Below, in pieces: positions 10,057-20,379 of a stretch of DNA of 64,000 bases (positions are counted from its first letter, which is position 1; each line of letters begins with the position of its first letter). The position numbers and the translations under genes were made by a program. Source of the stretch: Diplonema papillatum (Eukaryota > Euglenozoa > Diplonemea > Diplonemida > Diplonemidae). The notes under the pieces are model-generated. The model made no database searches. It worked only from the letters and a program-made list of their open reading frames with translations, and was not told the DNA's origin. Location of the stretch: contig JAPJBO010000479.1 of assembly GCA_030068145.1 (NCBI GenBank), positions 1 to 64,000 of the forward strand, written 5' to 3'.

Positions 10057-10085
10057 GGGGGGGGGGGGGGGGGGGGGGGGGGGGG
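10057..10085. repeat. 29-nt poly(G) tract
   Basis: An uninterrupted run of 29 G lies just downstream of the foldback element and 150 bp from the 3' end of the sulfatase gene. A 21-G run occurs at 15144-15164. Confidence 0.9.
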
Positions 10086-10235
10086 ATGAGTTCTTTGGGG
10101 GGAAGGTGAGACCCGTGCGGTGCGGGTGGGTCGTCAGAGAAGACTCGGGGTGGAATCGAGATTTCAAAACTCGCATCCAAACCCTTGCGAGAGATGCTGA
10201 ATGCTGGGGAGAACCCCGTAGGAAGCAGTGCTGGC

Positions 10236-12128
10236 CTACCCAGGACAGCGGCTTGGACCGGAAGTGCAGGTTTCGCATTCTGTGTCAACGGACAGCCGAG
10301 TTGAAGAGGTGAAGCACATCTTTGTACTAGAATCAAAAGTCCAGTAATTGCAGTCGGAAGAAGCACCGCAATGGGTGATCTGGCACTCTGCTGCTGACGC
10401 AGCAGTTGCGCTGGGACTTCCGGACGGAACAATAGTGACTAAGTGCAGAAAGCATCCGAACTCGTTCCCGTATGCACAGAACTTGCTTCCGACAAACGGT
10501 CCCATGCACTTCGACCCACCCGGGTGGCTATTGGAGTTTGGATCTGTGAACCCCCAGATCCACGATAAACACGGGACAGTCGCCTCATCTGTCTCTAATT
10601 CTGCATAGATGTTTGTGAGTTCCTGCAACTTCTGCGGAAGTTGTGACACAAGGTTATACTGCTCGCTCGGATCCGCGGTGATGTTGAACAAGTACCAGCC
10701 GTTCTCAGGCTTCGGGACAACATCAACATGGTCTGTCGGCTTGAATCCTGATGGCGGCCACTGTGGGGTCCCCACTGGGTTGTTGGACGATTCTGTCCCT
10801 ACCTTTACCAGCTTGAACTCCTCTACTCTAATGGCCCCTCCAGTAATCCCAAATACGTGGCATCCTTCGATGCTGCTCTCCAGTGTGGGACCAATACAGG
10901 TAGAAGTTGATGCCTGGCCAGTGATGTTGACGTATTTCGACTTAGCTGGGACATTGTGGATGATCATCTTGCGGTCTGTGGCTGTGTTGTTCGCTAAGAC
11001 GCTCCACTGATTGAAGCCGTCGAGTGGGAGGGTCTTGTTCTCTGTCGTACTCCCAGCGATTCCTTCAACCAGGGTTGGGAGCCAGTCTGTGCTGTGCATC
11101 AGCTGATTGCGGGTCTCATTCCTTGGGAGCGGAGCCACCGCACTGTCTGTTCCCCTCACGAAGGACACCCCACGCACGCCGCCCTCCCAGTCGAGAACCT
11201 TCTGACCTCTGAGTGGGTAGTTGTTCCCGGGTCCGATCCCACCATTGTCGGTGGTGAAGATCATGACTGTATCTTCCCACAGACCCTCCTCCTGGTAGAG
11301 TTCTACAATTTGTTGCACAGCAGTGTCGAGGGCTGTCACCATTCCACCGTAGACCTGGCGCGCTGAGGTCACGTTAGGGTATGTCTCGTTTATGTTCACA
11401 ATGTTCGAAGGGGGTGCCTCATATGGATTGTGAACATTCTGAAAGGCAAGATACAGGTACAGCGGACGTGTCTTGTCGCGGAGTTGTTTAACAACACGCG
11501 TTGCCTCCGAAAGCATCAGAGTCGTGGAGTAGATGTCGTCAACAATAGTGGGGTCCCCGCACTGCATCGGCTGCTCTGCGACTGTTCCGTTCCTCCAGTC
11601 TGCACCGTGGTGGTAATAGTCCTCCGCCCCAGCCATGTATCCGCTGTAGCTATTGAAGCCCCGATAGGTCGGATAGTACCGTTCATCACAGACACCAAGA
11701 TGCCATTTCCCGACGCCATGTGTGTCGTACCCTGCATCACGCAGCAGCTGCGGGACCATTGTCTCACGTGCGGGTACGCCATACGGTTCGTGAACCTCGA
11801 TGACATCCGGCCCGATACCAGTGTGCAGAGGGTAACGTCCCGTCATAAAGGTAGATCTCGTCGGGGAGCAGAGCGGCTGCACATAGTAACTCTCCAGCTT
11901 CACTCCCTCGGCGGCAAGCGCATCGAGATTTGGGGTCTTCATAAACCCTGCATCGCCGCCGGTTGTTTGCCAACCGTGGGGGTTTGCGCCAGACACTGCA
12001 TTTTGATGGTAGCCGATGTCATTCCAGCCGTAGTCATCGGCAATAACGAAAAGAATGTGCGCCTGCTGCTGAGTAGCGGTTGCAGAGGCTGCCATCAGAA
12101 AGGCGCACAGCAATGCCTTGGTGTTCAT
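10236..12128 (-). CDS. Secreted arylsulfatase with C-terminal PAN/apple-like domain
   Basis: Type I sulfatase of 630 aa in one exon; ATG at 12128. It is predicted to hydrolyse sulfate esters outside the cell or in a vesicle. Residues 1-18 form a signal peptide. Metal-site Asp31-Asp32 (ADDYGWND) come next, then CSPTR at 87-91, whose Cys would be converted to formylglycine, followed by FMTGRYPLHTG. GKWHLG is at 140-145 and TDNGG at 293-297, so all classical catalytic blocks are present. The layout is closest to arylsulfatase B/J types. After ~residue 540 comes a Cys-rich tail with a PAN_4-like pattern (ECQITHC...CNYWTF...MCFTSS). That domain call is less certain. Cys-rich tails of this sort are common in extracellular proteins of protists. 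The natural substrate is unknown. Confidence 0.9.
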   Translation of the reverse strand: MNTKALLCAFLMAASATATQQQAHILFVIADDYGWNDIGYHQNAVSGANPHGWQTTGGDAGFMKTPNLDALAAEGVKLESYYVQPLCSPTRSTFMTGRYPLHTGIGPDVIEVHEPYGVPARETMVPQLLRDAGYDTHGVGKWHLGVCDERYYPTYRGFNSYSGYMAGAEDYYHHGADWRNGTVAEQPMQCGDPTIVDDIYSTTLMLSEATRVVKQLRDKTRPLYLYLAFQNVHNPYEAPPSNIVNINETYPNVTSARQVYGGMVTALDTAVQQIVELYQEEGLWEDTVMIFTTDNGGIGPGNNYPLRGQKVLDWEGGVRGVSFVRGTDSAVAPLPRNETRNQLMHSTDWLPTLVEGIAGSTTENKTLPLDGFNQWSVLANNTATDRKMIIHNVPAKSKYVNITGQASTSTCIGPTLESSIEGCHVFGITGGAIRVEEFKLVKVGTESSNNPVGTPQWPPSGFKPTDHVDVVPKPENGWYLFNITADPSEQYNLVSQLPQKLQELTNIYAELETDEATVPCLSWIWGFTDPNSNSHPGGSKCMGPFVGSKFCAYGNEFGCFLHLVTIVPSGSPSATAASAAECQITHCGASSDCNYWTFDSSTKMCFTSSTRLSVDTECETCTSGPSRCPG

Positions 12129-12740
12129 TCCCCCCCACCACCCCCTCCTAATCAGGGCGAGGCAACCCCAATTCAGACTGGGATGGGGTTGTGCTCAAAG
12201 CAAGGGCACGTAAACAGCTATTTATTCGAGACTAGAGGAGTAAGATGAATACGTAATATGAATAGCTCTAGCGAGCCAACCCCACATATATGGAGGCCAC
12301 ATTTCTCTACTCCATGTTTATGTCGATATATCGACCGATATTTCTCGATATTTTTCGATATTTTGAAAGTTTTGCATATCGATATATCGAAAGATATCGA
12401 TTCGATTGAGCCAATTTACCTTACCACCTGAAACCGACTTTAGCTCGATTACGCAGCGATTACACTCGATTACGCCGGGGCAGCAGGACACCTTGTCCAG
12501 GTGGGTAGCGTCACCTCCCCGATGCGAGCTGATTGCCGGGTGGATGCGGGCAACTGCACCTTCACACCACCGACACCTTCTGGGTGCTTCCAGGTGACGT
12601 CAATCGGGGGTTTGAAACATGATGATTAATATCTAAAGCCCGCACCCACGCGGCGTTGACTGTTGGCTGGTCTTTGAAAGGGCTGCCTTGATGTTACTTT
12701 GATCAAACTCACATTAATCTGAAACGATTAACAATGCGAT
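12129..12740. other. Sulfatase upstream region
   Basis: It has C-rich sequence directly before the ATG (12129-12150), an AT-rich TCGATA-type block at 12315-12405, and otherwise no gene. Confidence 0.5.
12315..12405. repeat. TCGATA-rich AT block, inverted partner at 31620-31735
   Basis: It consists of runs of tcgatat/cgatatt. In reverse complement it resembles 31640-31735 over ~80 bp, sharing tgtcgatat.tcgaccgat, ttgcatatcgatat and gatatcgattcgat in the same order. Confidence 0.6.
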
Positions 12741-12744
12741 GAGT

Positions 12745-13165
12745 GCCCGCTCTCCTGATGTCGATCTTCGAAAGAACGTCGTTCGTCTGTACTTCGAATT
12801 CCTGTGAGGATTTCTTCAGATGCATCGGTCAAAACCATCATCAAATTGAGCACGCACACCGCTCTCTGCACTTGTTCACTTAATCGCAAAAAAAATGGCA
12901 TACTTCATTGTTTTCGGTGGGCGCCAAAACAACCGGCATTGAACCTCGTCACCCCGCCATCTTTTATTTTGGTGTCATGTTCTTCCGGTTGTTTTTATTA
13001 CCTTTTTTGTCGTTTCAATTTGAATGGTTTCAACTTCTTCTTGCTCGAGTCGGGCCTCCCATAGATGAGAGGCCCCCTTTCCTGGACAAGACGGCCGCCT
13101 TCTTTCAAAGGTTCGGGATTCACGAGGGGGCCCGCTAGGGCCACCGAGTGCGGGTTTGCGGGTTC
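12745..13165. repeat. Repeat family 2 copy with terminus
   Basis: It has the block gaaagaacgtcgttcgtctg...gaattcctgtgagga, then a diverged body, a GGGCCTC...GAGGCCC hairpin (about 13055-13075) and the terminus cacgagggggcccgctagggccaccgagtgcgggtttgcggg. It has no ribozyme block. Confidence 0.6.
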
Positions 13166-13594
13166 TTCTTCTCCACTCTGTGTTGACCTCGATCTTCTTT
13201 TTCTTTCCGACGCAGCCATTCTTTTTTCACACGCTCCTTTTTTTCTTCGTCCTATAGCAGGACTTGCTAAAGAAGAAGTTGCTGGAGATTCCCTCCGCCC
13301 CTTCTTTTCTATAGACGTTTCTCCTTCAAAAATTCCTGCGACTTCATGCGCAGCAGTCAGAACATCGAAGTCAGGATCCTCCTCATCAATCGCCCCATTC
13401 TGTTTCGTTTGCTGCCTCTGCAATGTCGAACGCCTGCAGAAGCACGATGCAGACAAAAAGACGCACGGGAAAACGAAACATGGAGGGTGCAGCCCGTCGC
13501 GGCAAACACGCAGCGGCAACAGTAGTTGCCGCTGTTGGACATATTTTGCTCTCGGGTATCGGGGGCCTTGCGGGGACCTTTCCTCTTTTCTTTT

Positions 13595-14686
13595 TCATCT
13601 TTTTGGCTGCTCTTTGCCTCTTACTTTTCTTCCACCACCTACCCTTGGCGGCAACCTCTTTTTCAACCTGGGGGGGGGGCTTCTTTTCTTTTGCTCTGGG
13701 TGCTTTTTTCTTCCCCTCTTCTGCCCTCCTTCTTTTTTCTTCAAGATATGATGCCTTCCCCTGGCAACATACTTTCTAGGGTTTTTCGGTGTGACACCGG
13801 GGAAAACCTTTCGGGCCTTGCGCAAGACATTCCTTTTACGGACTGCCAATGCGCTCCCGGGGACCCACCCGAACAACCCCGTCGCTCCGGGGAAACCAAC
13901 AACAGGGGTGGGTGGGGGACGATTCTTTGCGAAGCTTTCCGCGAACCTTTTCAGGTCTGAAAAGGTGGCCACAGAAACTTCATCCCGGATTTCCCCCCCA
14001 AAGTTCTTTTCTTTCTTTTCGCTACCGCTCCTGGTTTCGGTGAGCGCAAGGGGCGGTGCAAGAAACCTGGACAGTTCTGTAATTGAACTGAACAGGCGAG
14101 GCGGTTCGTCGGTAGGGGTTGTAGCTACCGGGGTAGGTGGTGAGGTGAGGGATGGAGCGGGGGTTCTCGTGTTGACGTACCGGAATGTCAACGACATTCG
14201 TTCATGTGGCACGTCAACCGGAGCAATACTGTGTTCCCAAACAGTACGCCCCTCCCCTGTCAGAGTGCAAACTGTGCCGACTGGCAGCTTCGTTCGCCTC
14301 TGCTCCCCTCCCTTTGTCCACATCATTGCACTCGCACTCAACAAGGAGACGGAGTGGATGATGGGGCCCAGGCGCTCATCATCGATGTGAGGCGCTATGC
14401 CGGAACTTGGACAATACCAGTTGACCAACAACTGGTTCGGAGCAACTCCAGTTCGTTGCTCCAGCCACTTCGCTGTTTCCAGCAAAGCGCCTGCCGGAAT
14501 AGGGGAGGCACGCACCAAGCACTTGGTGCCCCCCCTATACTTCCATCCATATTGGACGGTCCGGCGTCCTCCCAACTTCTCCCACAGCTCGGAGTTTCGC
14601 ATGGTCTGCTCAGACCAATGCGTTACTCTCTCCAAGAGCTGCTGCGGCAGCGACACAAAATCGACGCCAGGAGGAGGGGCTGACAT
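13595..14686 (-). CDS. AlkB-like 2-oxoglutarate/Fe(II) dioxygenase
   Basis: Predicted 363-aa oxidative nucleic-acid (or protein) demethylase, starting at ATG 14686. The catalytic domain covers residues ~8-172. It contains YGWKYRGG at 46-53, NWY at 89-91, iron ligands H100-x-D102 (APHIDDE), a second His at 152 (WEHSI), and R163/R169 in RMSLTFRYV that bind 2-oxoglutarate. These match the AlkB family, closest in style to the short ALKBH2/3-type cores. Residues 173-363 are a Pro/Ser/Thr linker followed by a very basic Lys/Arg tail with no domain, and may bind nucleic acid. The substrate cannot be inferred. Downstream on the same strand (13519-12998) further Lys-rich ORFs in other frames run up to a repeat terminus. 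An upstream in-frame extension exists but lacks conservation signs. Confidence 0.8.
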   Translation of the reverse strand: MSAPPPGVDFVSLPQQLLERVTHWSEQTMRNSELWEKLGGRRTVQYGWKYRGGTKCLVRASPIPAGALLETAKWLEQRTGVAPNQLLVNWYCPSSGIAPHIDDERLGPIIHSVSLLSASAMMWTKGGEQRRTKLPVGTVCTLTGEGRTVWEHSIAPVDVPHERMSLTFRYVNTRTPAPSLTSPPTPVATTPTDEPPRLFSSITELSRFLAPPLALTETRSGSEKKEKNFGGEIRDEVSVATFSDLKRFAESFAKNRPPPTPVVGFPGATGLFGWVPGSALAVRKRNVLRKARKVFPGVTPKNPRKYVARGRHHILKKKEGGQKRGRKKHPEQKKRSPPPRLKKRLPPRVGGGRKVRGKEQPKR

Positions 14687-15802
14687 ATTGCTTGTTTTTT
14701 TCAAAAGAACCTGAGAGATGTTGCTCAGATGTTGAGAACAGTTGCAACAAGATTCAGCACAAGCACAAAGCTCAAATCGCAAGTAAGCTATTCTTATTAT
14801 CTGAGGTTTCAAATTCCGCCACACAAAGCTTTGCTTCATATACTTCCATATGGAATCTAGGGCGCGGAGAAGATTGGAGTGTTGTGCTCAGGAGCAAGGG
14901 TATCAGGTGGGTGCGTTGTTGCCAGGTGACTCTTGCGCGCTCTTGCTCTCTCTCCTCTCTCTCTCTCAAACATGAAATCGAGGGCATCGGTTGATTCTAT
15001 TCATAATGGCACAGTTGCACGCATTTGCTTTGGTCTATGCGACAATGAAATGGGGAACAAACGAGCTGTAGAGAATGCAAACACAAGGGTCTGTGCCGGG
15101 CACGTTCTGCGGAAGCGCAACGTGCCGACGAGAGCACAAGAACGGGGGGGGGGGGGGGGGGGGGAGCCAGGACACTGCTTCGCAGCGTCGACCGACCAAA
15201 CACGGAACGAGCAAGGGCGGTCGCCGGTGGCCGGGGAACCAGATGTTCTGAATATTTTGTTGTTGTGTGCCACAGTGTACTACCACTGTGTTCAACCACC
15301 GGGAGCTAGAGTGTGCACCAATACGGAGAAGCACATCGACGTCGGACTGCTCTGCTCCACGAACTCGAGCCGTTCTGCGCGGAGATCGTGCGGCAGCAAT
15401 GGACGTCATTGGAAGACGTCATGCTGGGGCTGCTGAAGTCATCGAACGACGCTGACCGGTGTGTTAATGCTCGGGTCGAGGTCAGAGCTTGTATGCTGCC
15501 TTTGTGTTTCCGCCGAAACTAGAAAAAAAATAAAAGAATAGGGGTGTGTGTTTGTTTGTATGTGCCGAAAGAGATAAAAACACTCGACGTGGTAATGTGT
15601 AAAGAGTAACAGAGAGGGAATGAAAAAGACAGCAGAGAATGGCAACATTGCAAAACGAACCACTCCCTACCACAGGTGCGCCAGTTTCGTCCGTAACCCC
15701 CCGTAGGCTGTCTTGCAAAGGAAGGTGAACGAAACTGTCTCAACGCTTTTGCGCTCAGACAGCCTCGTTACGTAACCTTCTTCTTCTTTTGGGATTCAAA
15801 CC
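14687..15802. other. No recognisable gene
   Basis: It has a CT-rich stretch (14940-14972), a 21-nt G run (15144-15164) and short ORFs on both strands without domains. Confidence 0.4.
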
Positions 15803-17574
15803 TAAGGGTAGGCGGTTTTTTTTTTTTGGCCCATGTCCGCGCGCGCGTAAATTTTTGGAAACCCCCGGAAAAAAAAAACTTTAGCAAAAAAAAAACTTTT
15901 GGGATCTGTGCATTGGAACCGGTCGTGAGAGCGACTGCAGGCGTAGTCACGAGCGTGTCCGGCTCGGGAAAAGTCGAAAACCTGTTCATCACACCGATAC
16001 TTCACGGCGATGCAAATCGCGTAGACGTTGTTTACCTCAGTGTGTATTGACTTTGAAGCCGACTATGCCCGGTGCTGGGTTGGTGCGCTGGGCAAGCAAT
16101 ATCGTGATACTTTGACGTTGGTGTCAATCTAAACAGCAAGATTTGCGTAGCTTTAGCCAGCTCCTGCTGGACGCAGTCGAAGCACGCGGGATACAAGCAC
16201 AGCCTCAGCCTCGAAACCGTGCGCGGTTTTACCGGCAAGGCATGTCGGGGGGTTTTTTTGCCGCTGTGGTGCGATTATCACACAGAACCAGTCCGCGGGC
16301 AGTGCACGCGTCTATGCCTTCCGACGCCTGGAGCAGCTACTAGTAGGGACGTATCTGAGACTCGACTGAGGAGGCATTAAAAGGACGCAGGGCAAGCGAT
16401 GCGTTCGCGGTGCTTGCGACATAGTGCTTTGCACTTGACCGGCGGCAATGCTTGTGCCGAGGTATATTTGCGAAGAAAACGGCACTCGTCGCCTGACAGT
16501 CTAGACCGCACATCCCTGAGCATAACTGCCTTCGTTGCACACGGCGTCCAACCAATAGCCGTGTGCTACAAGCACCTGCTCGAGACATCACCGGTCTCTG
16601 TGAGTCCGGCGCCGTTTGTTACGCATGAGAAGGTGGCCACTGGCTAAAGCTTGCTGCACTTGGTTCGGTAGGACCGTGACATCGCAATGGGGCATGTCAG
16701 AAGAGAGATACAGGATTGACGGACCCCCGCACAATCGACAGTCCTCTGGTTCACTGCTTTATCGTTCGCGGCGTACCCGGCGAACCGCGATCTCGAGTTT
16801 AAACCCGAGTGTTTTTTCTCCTGTGGCATCGTCTATCCTCTGCAGCCTTCGACTATGGAACTGTTGAACTCTAGACTGCCACCGCAACCCCTCGGACACA
16901 TCAAGCTCACCACACTCATCTTTGAGCTCATCGTCCAGGAATTCCACCAACAACGGGCACAAAAGCGCCAACAGCGGACCGGCCAGTAGTATAGCCGGTA
17001 CATACGGTGTGAAGCGGTAGGTAGAGCCGGTACATACGGTGTGAAGCGGTAGGTAGAGCCGGTACATACGGTGTGAAGCGGTAGGTAGAGCCGGTACATA
17101 CGGTGTGAAGCGGTAGGTAGAGCCGGTACATACGGTGTGAAGCGGTAGGTAGAGCCGGTACATACGGTGTGAAGCGGTAGGTAGAGCCGGTACATACGGT
17201 GTGAAGCGGTGTGTAGCCGGTACATACGGTGTGAAGCGGTAGGTAGAGCCGGTACATACGGTGTGAAGCGGTGTGTAGCCGGTGCATACGGTGTGAAGCG
17301 GTGTGTAGCCGGTGCATACGGTGTGAAGCGGTGTGTAGCCGGTACACACGGTATGAAGCGGTGTGTAGCCGGTACATACGGTGTGAAGCGGTGTGTAGCC
17401 GGCATACGGTGTGAAGCGGTGTGTAGCCGGTACATACGGTGTGACATCCAGTAGCAGAAAGTCTTGTGGCAATAGTTTTTTTTTCTGAAAAGTTTTTTTT
17501 TTTGCGCGGGCGCGCGTAAATTTCTGTGGTCCGACGGACATGGGCCAAAAAAAAAAAAAAACCGCCTACCCTAA
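15803..17574. mobile_element. TIR element with TAA target duplication (PIF/Harbinger-like, non-autonomous?)
   Basis: The left end reads TAA|GGGTAGGCGG + T-run + GGCCCATGTCCG (15803-15837). The right end is the inverse, CGGACATGGGCC + A-run + CCGCCTACCC|TAA (17535-17574). The element is 1766 bp between TAA duplications; a 3-bp TWA duplication is typical of PIF/Harbinger elements. A second inverted pair of A/T-rich blocks lies further in (15878-15898 and 17475-17502). The interior holds the 30/32-bp minisatellite and short ORFs without a recognisable DDE domain. Removing it rejoins an open RPA-like frame. Confidence 0.6.
16993..17444. repeat. 30/32-bp minisatellite inside TIR element
   Basis: Units of AGCCGGTACATACGGTGTGA plus a variable tail come in 32-bp (...gcggtaggtag) and 30-bp (...gcggtgtgt) forms, about 15 copies. 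All six frames are largely open, so the ORFs here are artefacts. Confidence 0.95.
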
Positions 17575-17854
17575 CAAGAATCAGTTTCTCTTTTCCCCCT
17601 TTCTTTATTTCCCACTCCCCGTGCATGCCTTCTAAGGCCTTGATACTGTTGCTGGCTCCACTTTTTCCCACTTCTCTGCTGGAGATCCCACCAGTTCTTC
17701 GACTACCTCGTAGCCGGTTACCCGCAGCGGGGGCGACCCCTTCCACCCATCCACATCCAATTCCAATGCCAACGCCCACTTCCACTCCCACTCCATGCCA
17801 ACACACCGAGGGCTCCGGCAGACGAGACTTTGGCCGTCTGAGGTGTAATTCACC

Positions 17855-18663
17855 TTTTTTTTTTAATGTTTTTTGAAGAATCGTACGGGGCCTTCGAGGC
17901 AAACTGGGAAAAAAAAAGCAAGCAAGTTCTAAAGGGGGAAGTTCAAATACTTTGTTTGTGGGCAGACACTCGGGTATTCTCCGGTGTCTTTTCGATTGGT
18001 GTGACTCAGTCCCTCCCGCTGCAAAATTTTGTGAAATGCAGGAGTGGACCTGTCACAGCCAACCGCACAGACAGCCTTGATTTTTTTTAAACACCAGGCC
18101 GTACGGTTTGCCAGACAAGAAACCTGGTGCCTGACCTGGTGGGTTCTCCGGGTTCACTTCTTCACAACGAAAAACGGCACAACCACGAACACAGACAGGC
18201 GCGGTTTGAACCCGCACCAGTTGCACACTGCAACCGGCGCCTGCCCCACGGCACTGGGGACTCAGAAAAACGAAAGGAGAGTCGGCTAAGGGCCTGGAAA
18301 GGCCGCGGCTCAGCCACAAGCCGCCACCTGTCACTCAGACTGGGGCCAACTAATTCAAAAAACCGGGGGCACATTGGTAACCATCCCGATTTTACCCCGC
18401 CTTCACGATGAGAGGGCCACAAGGGAGTCAAACTTGGCAAGGCTCACCTGGAAGGTGCCTCTTTGCACCGCCCCCCCCGTTCCTGCTGGGCAGCTTGGGG
18501 CAGGATCTTTTACGCCCGGGAAGGGTAGGTGCGCAGCTCGGACGCCAGATACGAAGTAAGGGGCTTTCACCCACAGCAAAGGTACTGCTTGCCTTGGCCG
18601 CGTTTCGAAAAACACGTTTCCAGGGGACACCGCGAGGAGGTGGCAAGTCAGATTTTGTCCCCC
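17855..18663 (-). mobile_element. Poly(A) retroelement with 5' HDV-like ribozyme (copy C)
   Basis: A 789-nt body (17875-18663) with a degenerate A tail (17855-17874 on plus). It sits inside the zinc-ribbon codons of the RPA-like gene: removing it rejoins CGGAAGAA with GGTGAATTAC, giving R-K-K-V-N-Y in one frame. It lacks its own RT and was presumably mobilised by a LINE-type machinery. Confidence 0.75.
18588..18663 (-). ncRNA. HDV-like self-cleaving ribozyme, copy C (reference copy)
   Basis: Numbering from the G opposite 18663: P1 is 1-7 with 36-42, P2 is 17-22 (CUUGCC) with 71-76 (GGCAAG), and P3 is 23-25 with 33-35. L3 is 26-32 UCCUCGC, identical to HDV L3. P1.1 uses G43 and G44. P4 is 48-54 with 59-65, closed by a UUCG loop. 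J4/2 is GCCAA, placing the catalytic C at 67. Every helix of the HDV fold is satisfied in 76 nt. Confidence 0.85.
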
Positions 18664-19738
18664 TTCTTCCGACAGCCTTTGCATCCCATGTAAATGGGAG
18701 CCCCCCCTCTGGCTATTCCGCTTGCTGCGGAAACAGCCGCCCGAACACTAAAACCCTCCCCCTCGGGAAGCTCTGTTACATCCTCTACTTTCAACTCTTC
18801 AGCTTTGCGCTTCAAAGTTTCTGCCTCTCCCACGGCATACATTGCTTTCCCAGCCGCAACCCACCACCCTTCCTCCACCACGCTTTCGCAGCGCTGTGGT
18901 TTTCCCCACAGGGGGTTTACGGGAAGAAGAAGAAGGCTCTTCTTCTTCTTTCCTCTCAACGAAACTTTGAGAATACAAGTAGACCCCTCGTCTACTTCCC
19001 CCACCCACTCTCCTTCTTTCCCCGCGTCCCATGGCGTGGCTGCTTCTGCTTCTGCCAGGTACCCTCCCCACATCTCTTCTTCTTCTGTGATCGGATCCAT
19101 CACTTGAAACCCCCCCCGAGGGTGTTTTCTGGCAACGAGAACCTTCGTCCTCTGAACCGCCCACCTCGTGCCGTCCTTTTCGGCGATGTCTTTCGTTTTT
19201 GTCAGGGGAAGCATTTCTGCTTCCCACTGATCTGTGGCTTCTTGAATGATGCTTTGTGCATCAATGGTGGCGCTTACGCCGTACTCTGCCTGCGAGGCAA
19301 CACCTATGTTTTGCAAATGAATGCATACAAAGGAACTCTTCATGAACCGGGCTTCCTCGAACCTTTTCAGCCCCTCGGACCAGAGCACGGCGCGCATGAC
19401 GCGCCCGGTGCTGCCTTGCAAGTGCAACTGGCACCTTTTGTACCTCGACCTCCCCCCTTTCCCTTCCCCTTCTGACACTTCCCCACCTGCACCACCAACA
19501 CCCTTATTGCAGTTTTCATTAGACCCCTCCCTTTCCAATCCTGTCCACCACCCTCCCCGTTTCCTTCTCTCACCACCTCTGCCCATTCCTCTGCTGCTTG
19601 CATTTTCTGCAGCTGCAGCCTTGACGACTGCTTCTCTTCCCGCTTTCCTTCCTCGCTCTCCTTCTCTGCTTCACATTTCCCTGTGTGAATCTTCCCACAC
19701 TCAAAACATTGTCTGGCTCTGGCGACCTTGGCAGGCAT

Positions 19739-20379
19739 TCTGTTGCAGGTTCGCTAATGTAGTTGCTACGAAGAGGAAAATAGGACTAAAGACAGAGGGT
19801 TTTGTGTTAAAGCTTCAGCGGGCACAGGCTGTGTGTATCTCTCCCCTTCTTAACCTATTGTTGTGTTTCGTTTTAAAACTATGACATGAATCTTCTAAGA
19901 GCCCACACTTCTCAGGCTGTTCTTCTCACGGATTTTGAGGCATCGCTGTGCACTCAAGTGTGGAAGCCGCCAAAGGGAGGGATATAAACACCGTACTGAA
20001 AGAACATTTCACCTGTCCAGTTCGCTTGTCTGCCTTGTGTCCAAGGGGATATTATCCAAACTAGCGAAAGACCTACGCAAAGGGCTTGCCCCATCCATCA
20101 AAAAACCGTCCAAATCCGTCGTCTGAGCACGCAATTGCTTTTTCCGCGTTTGCAGTTGTTGCGACGCCAGTTGGATGGCACACCTCCTCGGTCATGCGTA
20201 TAGGCTATACCTAAAAGATGAAAGGAAGAACAATGATGATTGAAACAAAACCTCTTACAGAACGACCTCTGAGACTTGACTCATCAAAGGAAAATCTCAG
20301 TAAATAAATGGAGTTCCTTTAGACAGAAACCTGGTTTGACCTCTGATTGATGAGGACCGACGGAAACCTAATGTGACTG
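19739..20379. other. Duplicate of 2519-3197 (empty-site version)
   Basis: It is non-coding and nearly identical to 2519-3197, but without the poly(T) insertion. Confidence 0.7.

Larger units (their letters stand above)
15780..19738 (-). pseudogene. RPA70-like gene interrupted by two transposable elements
   Basis: This is a relic of a replication protein A large-subunit-like, multi-OB-fold ssDNA-binding protein. The first part (ATG 19738 or 19586) has a CFEC..H..C knuckle and an OB-like strand set (CQLHLQGSTGRVMRAVLW). It then has FSVRAAVS and a CKGCRKK half zinc ribbon ending at 18664. The retroelement 17855-18663 follows. Reading resumes at ~17854 with VNYTSDGQSLVC..C and WALALELDV, which are the second half of the zinc ribbon and the next beta-strand of an RPA70 DBD-C. 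At 17572-15806 a TIR element interrupts again, and a few codons continue at 15802. The N-terminal knuckle and OB parts lie in different frames, so an intron or frameshift near 19400-19560 is needed. A cellular paralogue or a Helitron-type RPA are both possible sources. Confidence 0.55.

Noticed and set aside
16759-17541. ORFs of 200-320 aa with THRFTPYVPA-type repeats
   Set aside because: They follow from the 30/32-bp minisatellite and are open on several frames.
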